From Chryseolinea lacunae (lineage in GTDB: Bacteria > Bacteroidota > Bacteroidia > Cytophagales > Cyclobacteriaceae), in the NCBI RefSeq assembly GCF_016735595.1, contig NZ_JAERRB010000001.1:1178001-1242000 (forward strand): a stretch of DNA of 64,000 bases, in the 5' to 3' direction. Position numbers and translations under genes: made by a program. The notes under the pieces are model-generated. The model did not search any database. It saw only the letters and a list, made by a program, of their open reading frames with translations, and was not told where the DNA came from. Below are positions 7,059 through 16,999 of the stretch, one piece after another. The stretch's first letter is position 1. Every line of letters starts with the position of its first letter.

Positions 7059-9656
7059 TCATTCGAGTCTTACACTTTCAATGGCCACTCCGTGTTTGCG
7101 ATCCAGTTCTGTTGCCGGGATGGAGGGGCCGATGGAGAACTGTAGTGCTTCAACAGCGCTCAGGTTGAGGGGTGATTGTTTGCTGCTTTCGAAATAGTAT
7201 GGAAGGAATGATGGGTATGGGCGTGGAAGGGTGACCAGCTTCACGGGGTGGAGTTGGTTCAGGTTGAGTGTGGCTTCTGTTGCGTTGGGGTCAAGGGTGA
7301 CCGTGGCGCCATAGGCTGTTCCGTCGTTCATCACCAACGCGACCTGAAGTGTGCAGGGGCGGTCGTTCAGGGCTCTGCCTTTCACGATCAGTTTTTTGCG
7401 GAGGGGCAATTCGTCTTTGCGTGCGGCGATTTTGCGGGCAAAGGTGTAGCGGAAAGAATAGTCGTAGATTTTTTCGCCGTTCTTGTTTTCGGGATCGCTG
7501 TTGAGCAGGTGTTCAACGTTGACCACAAATTCGCCATCGCCCGGTTTGCCGTTGGGCATAAGCCCCGATGTTTTGCTCCATTGGCGCATCACGTCGCGGG
7601 CGTCGGTGATGGCGTTGAACAGGTAGAGGTCGTTTGTGTTCGACACCACGGGAACCTGGTAGGCGTTGTCATCATAAAAATCCCATTGCAGGGGCAGGCC
7701 CGTCAGTCCGGATGGATAGGTGTGCACTGCGTCTTTTTCTTTCACGGTGATGTAGTAGCGCAGAAATCCCACGTTCAGTTGGTCGCCGGGAATGGTGGCC
7801 ACATACCGATAACCTTTGTCGCGCTTCATCGCATAAGTCTGCGGGCGCCCCACGCCGAACACAATCAGTTCAACTGCTTCCGGCTCGGACGCAGATACTA
7901 CCGATGCCTCCACGTTCAATGCTTTTGCTTCTTTCACTTCCGAGGGTGGTGTGTGCAAAACATAGGTTTTGTCTAACACGGCGGCGGGTGCAGAAAATTC
8001 TTTCAATACAATGTTCTTCCATTTCTCATCGCCCTTGCGCGAGGCCGTGCTGTTCCTTTCTTTCAGCAAGTAGGTGCCGGGCAGAATGGTGAACGTATTG
8101 TTGCTGGCCTTGGTCGTGTAGGTATTGTTGTCGTTGAGTGCGGTCACGCTGAAGTCGCTGCCCAGGTCGGGCAACGTCACGGCCATGGGCCACGCGCGGG
8201 TGTTCAGCACGGCCACTTCTTTTTTGAGGCTGTTCTTTCCAAACACATTGCTCACCCAAATGGCATCGGGCAAAATTTCGAGGCGCCACACTCCTTTTTC
8301 GAGACGGTCCAGAAAGTAAGCACCAAGCCCCTCGTAGCGCACCAGGTTCGAGTTGCCGGCTCCGGCAATTTCCTCCAGGGTTTCCGGATGCGGAACGGGC
8401 GACGTGGTGGTGTTGGTGTGAAAAAACTTTTTATCGGTGATCACCTCCGCCAGGTCCTGCTCATAGCTCACCCGAAACCCGTCGAACGCGGCGTTGGCGG
8501 GATAGCGGCCATAGCTTTTGTAGAGGGGAACGGTGTGAAACACCTCCGATGCAATTTTCAAGCTCAGCGCTTTTTGCGGTGCATACACGAGGTTCATGTA
8601 GTGCGTGTTGTATTCCGTGTTGGCATAGGCCATAAACGTAGGATCGTAGGCAAAGTGGGTCGCCCACTGAATGCCGGCTTCGCGAAAACTGCGGGCCATG
8701 GCGGGGTAGATATACGAACGTCCCACATCGGCGGCGTCGAACTCATAGACCACCTTCGCGATTTTTTTAAACCCGGGGGCATTGGCAAATGGAATCACAT
8801 AGTGGTCTACGTTCGGCAAAAAATTTCCCTGGATCTCGTGTTGCGAGCCAAGGCCCGTGGGGTACCACTGAAATGTTCCGCCTTGTATGTCGCTCTTGAA
8901 GTAGGCATCGGCCAGCTGAATGCTGTGGCTGATGTTGTAGAAGATCGGTTTCTTGCATCCTGTTTTGCGCATCGCTTTCACCATGCGGTTGATGAACGTG
9001 GTCACCGAAGCGGGTGTGCCGTCGTGATGGGGTTCGTTGCTGATCTCGAATGCAACCAGGTCTTCATCGTCTTTGTAGGCCACCTTGGTGTAGGGGTTCA
9101 CGTGATTGAGAAACTGGTACAGGTAGTTTTCCTGTGCGCGAATGGCACCTTCATTTGTGAGGCAGTCTGCCTTGCCATATTTGGCTGCGAAGCCGGGCGT
9201 GTTTCCATCGGGTTCGGGATAGCCGTTGTTCCAATAGGCAATGGGTGTGATCAGCAGTTTCATGCCGCGCGCTTTCATTTTCATGAGCATGTAGTCAAAC
9301 AAGCGCAGGTGTTCGTTTCCTTCCAGCAGGTTGCCCAGCGAGTCGCTGATTTCGGTATCCCACACGTGCACGCGATAGGCATCGAAACCCAATCGTGCAA
9401 AGTGGTAGACATCGGCGTCGATGGCTTTTTCAAGATCCACGTTCAACGTCTTGGCGGCACGATAGGCGTGTGCAAACGGCGCGGTGTAGTTCACGCCAAA
9501 GCCGTGCACTTCCTTTTTTGAATCGCCCCAGCGCATCACGCCCTGCTCGTCTACATAGACCGTGTTCGATTTCTTTTGCGCAACGGATGGTGTGGACAAC
9601 CATGTGACCAGCAGGGATGCCAGTATAAATGTATAGTGTATTAAAGGATGTTTCAT
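7059..9656 (-). CDS. Secreted GH-A clan glycoside hydrolase of the galactan locus
   Basis: An 865-residue protein with a signal peptide (cleavage after about residue 26, PSVAQ). Residues 30-390 form a TIM-barrel typical of clan GH-A, close to GH5. The acid/base is the Glu of ISNEP (E208) and a candidate nucleophile is the Glu of VVYEFDA (E305). About 470 further residues look beta-rich and should form two or three accessory domains; the last part resembles a carbohydrate-binding module. It is the last gene of the SusCDE/GH53 operon, 72 bp after the endo-galactanase. It probably works on galactan-derived or arabinogalactan oligosaccharides. Family assignment beyond GH-A is uncertain, and many homologues are merely called membrane or secreted protein. 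Confidence 0.75.
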   Translation of the reverse strand: MKHPLIHYTFILASLLVTWLSTPSVAQKKSNTVYVDEQGVMRWGDSKKEVHGFGVNYTAPFAHAYRAAKTLNVDLEKAIDADVYHFARLGFDAYRVHVWDTEISDSLGNLLEGNEHLRLFDYMLMKMKARGMKLLITPIAYWNNGYPEPDGNTPGFAAKYGKADCLTNEGAIRAQENYLYQFLNHVNPYTKVAYKDDEDLVAFEISNEPHHDGTPASVTTFINRMVKAMRKTGCKKPIFYNISHSIQLADAYFKSDIQGGTFQWYPTGLGSQHEIQGNFLPNVDHYVIPFANAPGFKKIAKVVYEFDAADVGRSYIYPAMARSFREAGIQWATHFAYDPTFMAYANTEYNTHYMNLVYAPQKALSLKIASEVFHTVPLYKSYGRYPANAAFDGFRVSYEQDLAEVITDKKFFHTNTTTSPVPHPETLEEIAGAGNSNLVRYEGLGAYFLDRLEKGVWRLEILPDAIWVSNVFGKNSLKKEVAVLNTRAWPMAVTLPDLGSDFSVTALNDNNTYTTKASNNTFTILPGTYLLKERNSTASRKGDEKWKNIVLKEFSAPAAVLDKTYVLHTPPSEVKEAKALNVEASVVSASEPEAVELIVFGVGRPQTYAMKRDKGYRYVATIPGDQLNVGFLRYYITVKEKDAVHTYPSGLTGLPLQWDFYDDNAYQVPVVSNTNDLYLFNAITDARDVMRQWSKTSGLMPNGKPGDGEFVVNVEHLLNSDPENKNGEKIYDYSFRYTFARKIAARKDELPLRKKLIVKGRALNDRPCTLQVALVMNDGTAYGATVTLDPNATEATLNLNQLHPVKLVTLPRPYPSFLPYYFESSKQSPLNLSAVEALQFSIGPSIPATELDRKHGVAIESVRLE

Positions 9657-9728
9657 GATAAACTGGTTTTCACGCGCCGCGAAAATTGTCGGCGCGTTGT
9701 GTTCAAAACATAAGTGCTGCGCGAATGC

Positions 9729-10919
9729 CTAGTTGTAGGTCGCGGTCATGAAGTTGAAAGCGGGCAACGCGTTGCCGCTGAAATCGAAGTAGGCGTTGTT
9801 TTCCCACGACGAACCTGTGCCCCACAAGTCTTTCATGTCGGAGCTGATCCATGCCGGCTCCCAATAGATGATGCCCGAGGCGCCACCGGTTTTTAATTGT
9901 TGTGTCATCGCTTTCAGGATGGCCAGCTGTCCTTCTTTTGTGAAAGGAAATCCGGTGATGGGTGTTTGTGCTCCGAACTGATTGTTGTAGGAGTCGTTGC
10001 CTTGTGTGGTCCACGGATAGGCCGTTTCCAGCATCATCACGTCTTTCTTGTATTTTGCTTTGAAGCCCGCCACGGTCGAGCCCAGGCTGCTCACACCAAT
10101 GGTGGTGTGCCACAGGGGATAGTACGAAAATCCTACGATGTCGAATCCGGTGACGCCACCTTGCGTGGTCATGTTGTCGAACCACCACGTCACGTTTTTG
10201 GGATCGGCCACGTGCAGGATAATTTTTGTTTTGATGGTGGATGTTGCCGCCACATCGTTCACGGCACGGATGGCATTGTTGATTACGGCCCCCAGGTTTT
10301 GCCAGTTGCCATCACAAACGTTGCATGCCGGGAAACCCGACGGTGCGTCTGTGTAGAGCATGCCACAATTGGTTTCGTTGCCGATCTGCACAAACTCGGG
10401 CATCAATCCCTTTGCGTTGAGATAGCGCAAGGTTTTTGAGGTGTAGTTGTAGACGGAATCTTTCAGCACACCCAGGTCGCGGATGTTCTGCCACGCGGCG
10501 GGAATTTTTTGATTTTGCGGATCGGCCCAGGTGTCGGAATAATGAAAATCCAGGAGCACCGATTGGCCTTGTTCTTTCGAGAGACGAATGGATTTTTCCA
10601 CATCCAGTAAATCATTATACAATTGTGTGCCGCTGGCGCCGTACACTTCTTTTGTCCATGCCGGGTTGTGCCACAGCCTCACGCGCACCAGTGTGTTGCC
10701 GTGGTCTTTAAAAATCTTGTACGGACTTCTCACTTCGCCCTGATCTTTGTAAACACCGTTGTGGTCGAGCACCTGGTTCACAAACGAAAGATCAGCGCCA
10801 AATTGAAACGTGCCGGTTTCGGCTGGTGTGTCGTCCACGGCGGGTGAATCGTCTTTGCACTTCAGGCAACAAAACGCCGCGAGCGTCAACAAACCGAGTA
10901 TGCTTTTTCTGAATTTCAT
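9729..10919 (-). CDS. GH53 endo-beta-1,4-galactanase lipoprotein
   Basis: A 396-residue lipoprotein; the chosen ATG at 10919 gives a proper lipoprotein signal ending in a cysteine near residue 17-18, whereas upstream codons give no signal. It matches family GH53: FGADLSFV at the barrel start, VRVRLWHNP, DFHYSDTWADP, the acid/base in QIGNET (E182) and the nucleophile in MMLETAYPW (E298). GH53 enzymes cut beta-1,4-galactan, the side chain of rhamnogalacturonan I and type I arabinogalactan. With the lipid anchor it probably acts at the outer-membrane surface and releases oligosaccharides for the SusC/SusD pair. It identifies the substrate of the locus. Confidence 0.93.
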   Translation of the reverse strand: MKFRKSILGLLTLAAFCCLKCKDDSPAVDDTPAETGTFQFGADLSFVNQVLDHNGVYKDQGEVRSPYKIFKDHGNTLVRVRLWHNPAWTKEVYGASGTQLYNDLLDVEKSIRLSKEQGQSVLLDFHYSDTWADPQNQKIPAAWQNIRDLGVLKDSVYNYTSKTLRYLNAKGLMPEFVQIGNETNCGMLYTDAPSGFPACNVCDGNWQNLGAVINNAIRAVNDVAATSTIKTKIILHVADPKNVTWWFDNMTTQGGVTGFDIVGFSYYPLWHTTIGVSSLGSTVAGFKAKYKKDVMMLETAYPWTTQGNDSYNNQFGAQTPITGFPFTKEGQLAILKAMTQQLKTGGASGIIYWEPAWISSDMKDLWGTGSSWENNAYFDFSGNALPAFNFMTATYN

Positions 10920-11016
10920 TGCTAACAATTTGGTAAAAAGTAAAGGGAAGAGGCCGCTTTGATTTTTCACAAAAACAAACCCCTTCCTTATAATATCAAT
11001 CAAAGGCCTGCATCGG

Positions 11017-12099
11017 TCATTCCATCACAATGGTGCCGTTGTTCAGGTCCACGGTGATTTTGTGTGAGGCCGTGGTGCCCACAAACTTAAAGTTTTTGTC
11101 GCCATCGTTCACGGCCTGCAGCAACGGATCGACAGCGCCGGTGAAACTTGCCGAGTTCACGGTACCCGCACCCCAGTCGGCCTTGGTGAAGAAGCGGAAG
11201 ATGCCGTTGTTGTTGAATGTTGTGCTGGTGGTGAACACGCCGTCTCTCAGCCACGTGAGTTGCACGGCCTTGGCCAGATCCCAACCCTGCACCGCGTCGC
11301 CGATCATCATCAACGCAGGTTTCTCAACGGCTTCCATGGTGATCACTTTCAATTTTGTATCGGCAACGATTCTGAAAAAGCCTGACGTGCCGTTGAAAAT
11401 AAAATTACCGTCGCCATCGCCGGCTTCAATCAGGTTGGCGTCTACACTGCCGCCGGCAAAGAAGGGCCAGTTGTAGGGCTTTGCATCCCACGACAAGGTG
11501 GCAAAGAAACGGAACTTGCCTCCCTTGTGAAACTCGGCAATGGTTTCATACTTGCTCGGCGCCACACTTCTGGTCTCCACCGCCAGCGGCAGATCCCATC
11601 CCAGCAGCGCATCGCCGATCATGTAGATGGGCGGAAACGTTGTGGCATAGGGTGTCATCTTTGTGCTCTTCACGGTGGAGAAGAGCGGCGCCACGTTGGC
11701 GTTGATGGTTGACTTTACCCGAAATTCTACCGATGCTTCTTCGTCGGGATCAAAACCGAGGTCCAGCAGTTTGCTGTTCATGGCGCCCACCAGCACGGTG
11801 GTGTTCAAGGTACCGGTCGTGCCCAGGTCTATGGCTCCGGCAAAGTTGTTGCCTGCCTTGTCTACCTGCAACGTGTAGGTGGTGGCGGCCTGAAAACCAA
11901 AATCGGGTGCGGTCCACGAAAACTCTTCGAGGGGCTTGGCGGCATCATCCAGGGTCAGCACATAGCTGGTTTTGGATGGATCCTGTAGCGTGTTGGCTGC
12001 CACATCGTCTTTCAGCTTTGCCTTGATCACATCGTCTTCGCAGGCCATCATGCCCAGCGCGACGATCATATTCAGGATTAGAATGAATGTATTTTTCAT
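11017..12099 (-). CDS. SusE/SusF-like surface glycan-binding lipoprotein
   Basis: A 360-residue lipoprotein (lipobox GMMAC, Cys about residue 20). An N-terminal SusE-type Ig-like domain (about 25-145, with the ETWTAPDFGF-like EFSWTAPDFGF strand) is followed by two tandem repeats of the SusE/F starch-binding type. Each repeat starts with a MIGDALLGWDL or MIGDAVQGWDL motif and contains FRFF and a GDGNF or GDKNF segment. The internal duplication is obvious (about residues 155-255 and 258-358). It should bind galactan at the cell surface and sits between SusD and the endo-galactanase in the operon. Confidence 0.9.
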   Translation of the reverse strand: MKNTFILILNMIVALGMMACEDDVIKAKLKDDVAANTLQDPSKTSYVLTLDDAAKPLEEFSWTAPDFGFQAATTYTLQVDKAGNNFAGAIDLGTTGTLNTTVLVGAMNSKLLDLGFDPDEEASVEFRVKSTINANVAPLFSTVKSTKMTPYATTFPPIYMIGDALLGWDLPLAVETRSVAPSKYETIAEFHKGGKFRFFATLSWDAKPYNWPFFAGGSVDANLIEAGDGDGNFIFNGTSGFFRIVADTKLKVITMEAVEKPALMMIGDAVQGWDLAKAVQLTWLRDGVFTTSTTFNNNGIFRFFTKADWGAGTVNSASFTGAVDPLLQAVNDGDKNFKFVGTTASHKITVDLNNGTIVME

Positions 12100-12117
12100 G
12101 TTCGTTTGCTTTAGGGA

Positions 12118-13695
12118 TTAGTAACCAATGACCACCTGACGCAGGTTTGTGTTGGCCGCCAGATCCGATGCGGGAATGGGAAAGAGATTGCGGAAGGCTT
12201 CTGTGGCCGTGCCCGCTTTTGTATTTCCTTTCCAGTTCCACAGATACGTGCCGCCGGTCAACAGGCCGTAGCGAATCAGGTCGGTGCGACGATGACATTC
12301 CCACAGCAGTTCGCGCGCGCGTTCGTCAAGCACAAACGCGGTGTTTAATTGACCGGAGGTGATGTTGCCCGAAGCGTTGCCATAGGCTCTTGTGCGCAAG
12401 GCGTTCACAAAGTCAAGCGCTTGTGTGGCCGTTCCTCCTGTTCCTCCACGCAGCACGGCTTCGGCATACATGAGGTATGCATCGGCCAGGCGGAACATCG
12501 GAAAGTCGATGTCTACAAAATCGGGATTGCCACCACTGGGTGCCGGGCCGCCGGCGAGTGTCTTGTTCTTGAACTTTGTTACGGCATAGCCATCGGTGAA
12601 TGTGCCCACGTCGTTGATCTCAAGTTGCTGACCACTGGTGTAGAATTGCGCGCGCACATCGGTGGCGCCACTGGGGTCGGCAAACTTGGCTACAAACTCG
12701 GGTGTTACGCGGTTCTGTGCCCAGCCACCGTTCACACCAAAGTCGGCGGGCACCATGGAGCCACCAATCTGTCCGTGAACAATAAACGACATGCCGCCAT
12801 AGGTCTGTGTGTTTTTGGCGTCGTGGTTTATCGGGAAGATAATTTCCGGGCTGGTGTTGTTGTCGGCGCGGAAGTTCAGGAGGTAGTTTGCCGCGAGTGC
12901 ATACTTGCCCGACGTAAATACTTTATTCAGTGCCGTGATGCATTCGGTGTAGCGCGGCGACTTGATGTAGGTTTCGGCGTTGAGATAGAGTTTTGCCTGC
13001 AACATCCACAGCGCGCCTTTGTCGGCACGGCCATATTCGAAGCGCGGTTCGCCCAGTTCGTTTTCAATGGCCGTCAACTCGGAGTCGATGTAGGCAAACA
13101 GTTCTTCGGGATTGGTTTGCTTCGGAGAGAATGCGCCGGGAATATCCGTTTCGGTTACGAAGGGAGGATAACCAAACAAATCAAGCGCATGATAATACGA
13201 CAGCGCGCGGAGAAAGCGTGCTTCGGCATGAAACTTCTTCACGTCGGCATCGGTGGAACCTTGTGATGCGCGGATGAATTCGTTGCAATATGAAATGGTG
13301 AGCATCATGCGTGTATACATGGCCGAGATAAAAGAGTTTGTCGCCGTCCAGGTTTGCCAGTGCAGGGGACGAATGCCGCCGTCTTCGGCCCAGGTGTAGA
13401 CTGCTTCGTCGGTAGGAAGCTCTTGCAAATTCCAGTAGGCACGGAGATACACGCCAAAGCCCACATCGAGATTCGAAATGTCGGAGGCTTCGCCGGGACC
13501 AACCTGGCCAGCCACCACATAGCTCGAATACAGTTTTGCCAATCCCATTTTATAGTCGGCCGGTGTTTTATAGGCATCGGCCGAGGTGACCGAGTTGGGG
13601 CCCAGCGATTCCGGGTCGAGGTCGCTAACACAGGAGGTAACCATGAAAAGCATGGCAACGCCCGCGGTGATGAGGTTTACTATTTTCTTTTTCAT
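12118..13695 (-). CDS. SusD/RagB-family glycan-binding lipoprotein
   Basis: A 525-residue lipoprotein (lipobox VTSC near residue 22). It shows the usual SusD course: an N-terminal TPR-like helical part with RFLRALSYYHALDLFGYPPFV near residue 170, a SusD-like central part, and the C-terminal RagB segment with PMFRLADAYLMYAEAVLRGG, LDERARELLWECHRRTDLIRYG and FPIPASDLAAN. It forms the lid of the SusC pore encoded 7 bp upstream and captures oligosaccharides. Spacing shows translational coupling with SusC. Confidence 0.95.
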   Translation of the reverse strand: MKKKIVNLITAGVAMLFMVTSCVSDLDPESLGPNSVTSADAYKTPADYKMGLAKLYSSYVVAGQVGPGEASDISNLDVGFGVYLRAYWNLQELPTDEAVYTWAEDGGIRPLHWQTWTATNSFISAMYTRMMLTISYCNEFIRASQGSTDADVKKFHAEARFLRALSYYHALDLFGYPPFVTETDIPGAFSPKQTNPEELFAYIDSELTAIENELGEPRFEYGRADKGALWMLQAKLYLNAETYIKSPRYTECITALNKVFTSGKYALAANYLLNFRADNNTSPEIIFPINHDAKNTQTYGGMSFIVHGQIGGSMVPADFGVNGGWAQNRVTPEFVAKFADPSGATDVRAQFYTSGQQLEINDVGTFTDGYAVTKFKNKTLAGGPAPSGGNPDFVDIDFPMFRLADAYLMYAEAVLRGGTGGTATQALDFVNALRTRAYGNASGNITSGQLNTAFVLDERARELLWECHRRTDLIRYGLLTGGTYLWNWKGNTKAGTATEAFRNLFPIPASDLAANTNLRQVVIGY

Positions 13696-13702
13696 AGGTC
13701 GA

Positions 13703-16700
13703 TTAGTAAGTAAGGTTAACGCCCAGCATGAACACCCTGGAGCGCGGATACAAATTGTTGTCGATGCCGTTGTTCACCTCCGGATCGAGGCCTTTATACT
13801 TCGTGATGAAGAAGGCGTTTTGCACCGTGAAACTGATGCGTGCCTTCAGCTTCTGGGTGAACAGTTTGTCTACACTATAGCCCATGCTGATGTTGTCCAT
13901 CTTGAAGAACGATGCGTTGTAGACATAATAGTCTGAAAATGTTTGCAGGCTATAGAACTGTGTGTCGTTCACGCTGGCGGGCAGGTTGTTGAAATAGCCC
14001 GTGGAGTAATAGAAGTTGGAATAGTTTGCACCGGTGAACACGTTGTTATAAACATAGTTGCCCAGGCTGAGACGACCCGACATATAGAAATCGAATTTCT
14101 TATAGTTCACGCGCGTGTTCACGCCGAAGAGGTGATCGGGTTGTGGTTTGTGATAACGATACTTGTTGTTTTCGCTGGCCGTTACGTCGCCGCCTTGTCC
14201 GGAGCGATCCACATATAATCCTTCAACGGGTTTGCCTTCTGCATTATAAACCTGCTGATACACCAGGAACGTGTTGATGGGATAACCCACCTGGATGTTC
14301 TGAATGTTTTTCTGCAAGCCCAAACTTCCGGTGGCGATGCCGGCATAGGTTGGATCGTCGGTTTTCAACAGCTTGGTCACTTCGTTGTCGTTGTGCGTGT
14401 AGTTGACGCCCACGTTCCATTCGAGGTTTTTGGTTTGCACCACCTTGGCGTTCAACGTCACCTCGATGCCTTTGTTGACGAGGTTGCCCACGTTGGTGAT
14501 GAGGTAGTTTGAAAAGTTGCTACCGGCTGCCACAGGAATGGAGTTGATGAGGTTGCTGGTGTTGCGCTGGTACACGTCGATGGTACCGGTGAGTTTGTCT
14601 TCCAGCAAACCAAAGTCAAGACCAATGTCGGCCTGCCCGGTGGTTTCCCACTTCAGGTTAGCATCGTAGGGTTGCGGACGATAGGTGTTGGTGAAGGAAT
14701 TGCCAAACTGATATTGTGACGTTGACGAACTCAGTTGATAGGTAGACAAGTAAGGATAAGGGTTGTTGCCCGACACATCCTGTTGACCCGTCACGCCATA
14801 GCTGGCGCGCAGCTTCAGGTCGGAGAAAACTTTTGAACCCGTCATGAACGATTCCTTGCTGATTCGCCACGCCACCCCTGCGGCCGGAAAAACGACCCAC
14901 CGGTTTTGTTTGGCAAAGCGCGACGATGCATCGTCGCGGAAAGAAAGTGTGACCAGGTATTTTTCATTGAACGCGTAGTTTACACGACCAAAGAACGAGA
15001 GCAACACATTGGGATTGGAAACAAACTGACGGGGCACCGCTTTGCCTTCGGCGTTGGTTTGATAGTCGGTGTATACGCTCTCGTTGCCATTGCGTCCGAA
15101 GTTGGAGCCATCGCGGTCAAAGCGCTGATAGGAATAACCCAGTGTGACATCGAACTTATGGTTGTCGATTTCCTTGGCATAGTTGGCATACAAATCCAGC
15201 AGTCGCGACTTGTTGATGCCGGTGTAGTCGATGCGCTGGCCGCCGCCGTTGGCAAACGTGAAGGCTGCATCGTTGGTGGCATTGTTGTGGCCTTTGGAAG
15301 TGGTGTAGTCCATGCCGGCGTTCACGGTAAGTTTCACGGCGGGAAGGAACGGAAGACGGTAGTCAACTTTCACGTTGCCGAGGCCGCGATACACATTCGA
15401 GCGGTTGTCGGTTTGCATGAGCAAGGCCACGGGGTTGCTGGTGGCCAGCGTGATGGGATCGCCGTTAGGATCGAGTGTGGTGGCCGAAGCCGGTCCCACC
15501 CATGCAAAATAACCACCCCAACGCGTGCTGCCGTTATAGACCGGTTGCGTGGGGTCGTAGGCCACGGCTGCTCCCACTGCGCCGGTGTTGCCAAAGTTTT
15601 GTTGTGTATAGCTTCCTTTAAACGACACGCTCACATCGAGGTCGCCATCCAGAAAACTGGGTGTGAGGTTCACGTTCAAGGAGCTGCGTTTGAAGTCGGT
15701 AGTTTTCAGAATACCTTCCTGATCGGTGTAGCCATACGACACGCGATAGGGCAACACTTTATAAGTGCCCGACACGCCGATGTTGTGATCGTGCGACACG
15801 GCGGTTTGATAGATTTCTTTTTGCCAATCGGTGTTGGCGGTGCCTTGCCGTTTTGCAGCATCGGCCGTGAAGCCCGACAGTTTTCCTTCTGACAGCAACT
15901 CGCTTGCTTTGGCGCGTATCTCGTCGCCGCTAAGCACATCTATATATTTCATGGCGTTGGCCACCGACACACTGCCGTTGTAGGTGATCTGCGGTTTGCC
16001 ATTCTTGCCTTTTTTTGTAGTGATGATGATGACACCGTTTGACGCGCGCAGACCATAGATGGCGGTGGCGGAAGCATCCTTTAATACAGTATAGCTTTCG
16101 ATGTCGTTGGGGTTGATGGCCGCCAGTGAGTTTGACAAGCCACCGATGGCCGTGTTGTCAACAGGAAAACCATCGATCACAATGAGGGGATCCTGGCTGG
16201 CCTGTATGGAGCCGTTGCCGCGAATGCGGATGGTTGATGCGCCACCGGGGGCACCGTCGTTGGTGCTTACCTGCACACCGGCGATTTTTCCGATGAGCAT
16301 GTCCTGCGGCGACGACATGATACCTTTATTAAGGTCGCGCGGGGTGACCGACGCCAGCGAACCGGTCACGTCTTTCTTTTCCTGCTGGCCATAGCCCACC
16401 ACCACAATTTCGTTGAGCGCCTGCACATCGGGACTCAAAACAACGTCGAGGGTGGTTTGGCCTGCCGCCGCCACTTCCTGCGAAGCATAGCCGACAAAAG
16501 AAAAAACCAACGTCGCGTTTGTGCCCACCGTGATGGTATAGAATCCCTCACCGTTTGTGACCGTTCCGTTCAACGTTCCTTTCTCCAGAACATTGACACC
16601 CGGCAGCGGAGTGTTGTCATCGCCGGAGAGAATTTTCCCCCGGATGATTTGGTTTTGGGCCATCGCAGCGAGGCTGCCCAGCATCAAAAACCAGATGGTT

Positions 16701-16720
16701 GTTAGTAGCTTTAGATTCAT
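13703..16720 (-). CDS. SusC/RagA-family TonB-dependent outer-membrane transporter
   Basis: A 1005-residue protein with a signal peptide ending in MAQ near residue 22. An N-terminal carboxypeptidase-regulatory-like domain follows (about 25-105, RGKILSGDDNTPLPGVNV). Then come the TonB box region and the SusC signature LNEIVVVGYG, a plug domain with DGFPVDN and VLKDASATAIYG, and a beta-barrel ending in an aromatic residue (NLTY). It imports galactan oligosaccharides with the SusD protein and TonB-ExbBD energy. It is the first gene of the operon and lies divergent to the hybrid regulator. Confidence 0.96.
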   Translation of the reverse strand: MNLKLLTTIWFLMLGSLAAMAQNQIIRGKILSGDDNTPLPGVNVLEKGTLNGTVTNGEGFYTITVGTNATLVFSFVGYASQEVAAAGQTTLDVVLSPDVQALNEIVVVGYGQQEKKDVTGSLASVTPRDLNKGIMSSPQDMLIGKIAGVQVSTNDGAPGGASTIRIRGNGSIQASQDPLIVIDGFPVDNTAIGGLSNSLAAINPNDIESYTVLKDASATAIYGLRASNGVIIITTKKGKNGKPQITYNGSVSVANAMKYIDVLSGDEIRAKASELLSEGKLSGFTADAAKRQGTANTDWQKEIYQTAVSHDHNIGVSGTYKVLPYRVSYGYTDQEGILKTTDFKRSSLNVNLTPSFLDGDLDVSVSFKGSYTQQNFGNTGAVGAAVAYDPTQPVYNGSTRWGGYFAWVGPASATTLDPNGDPITLATSNPVALLMQTDNRSNVYRGLGNVKVDYRLPFLPAVKLTVNAGMDYTTSKGHNNATNDAAFTFANGGGQRIDYTGINKSRLLDLYANYAKEIDNHKFDVTLGYSYQRFDRDGSNFGRNGNESVYTDYQTNAEGKAVPRQFVSNPNVLLSFFGRVNYAFNEKYLVTLSFRDDASSRFAKQNRWVVFPAAGVAWRISKESFMTGSKVFSDLKLRASYGVTGQQDVSGNNPYPYLSTYQLSSSTSQYQFGNSFTNTYRPQPYDANLKWETTGQADIGLDFGLLEDKLTGTIDVYQRNTSNLINSIPVAAGSNFSNYLITNVGNLVNKGIEVTLNAKVVQTKNLEWNVGVNYTHNDNEVTKLLKTDDPTYAGIATGSLGLQKNIQNIQVGYPINTFLVYQQVYNAEGKPVEGLYVDRSGQGGDVTASENNKYRYHKPQPDHLFGVNTRVNYKKFDFYMSGRLSLGNYVYNNVFTGANYSNFYYSTGYFNNLPASVNDTQFYSLQTFSDYYVYNASFFKMDNISMGYSVDKLFTQKLKARISFTVQNAFFITKYKGLDPEVNNGIDNNLYPRSRVFMLGVNLTY

Positions 16721-16734
16721 AAGTTTGTGTTATG

Positions 16735-16769
16735 TCAAACGATTGCAAATTGGCTTCAAACGATTGCAA
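16735..16769 (-). promoter_or_regulatory. Direct repeat at 21-bp spacing before SusC
   Basis: The 14-base word TCAAACGATTGCAA occurs perfectly twice, at 16735-16748 and 16756-16769, exactly 21 bp apart, 14 bp upstream of the SusC start. Two direct half-sites 21 bp apart is the arrangement bound by AraC at araI. The site is a candidate target of the divergent hybrid regulator's AraC domain. Its closeness to the start codon means it could overlap the promoter -7 element. Confidence 0.65.
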
Positions 16770-16999
16770 CGGACGCAAAAAATCATACAGGAATGGATAG
16801 ATTTCTTACCCGGCGCTATTACAAATCCTGCTTTTTTAGCCATGAAACCGGCGGAATGTGGCAAGGCATTCTAAAAATGAAGATTGTGACGGGTTGCGGA
16901 TTTTCGGGCATCGCAACGTTCAATGTCCAGCCTGAACCGGCGCTTTTTTGCTACACTATTTTGCGCTAAAATTCGGTAACTTCAATAGACGTGGGTGCG

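Noticed and set aside
8388-9521. A 377-codon plus-strand frame opposite the GH-A hydrolase
   Set aside because: It is the antisense shadow of a well-supported secreted hydrolase; composition is Val/Gly/His-rich with no domain.
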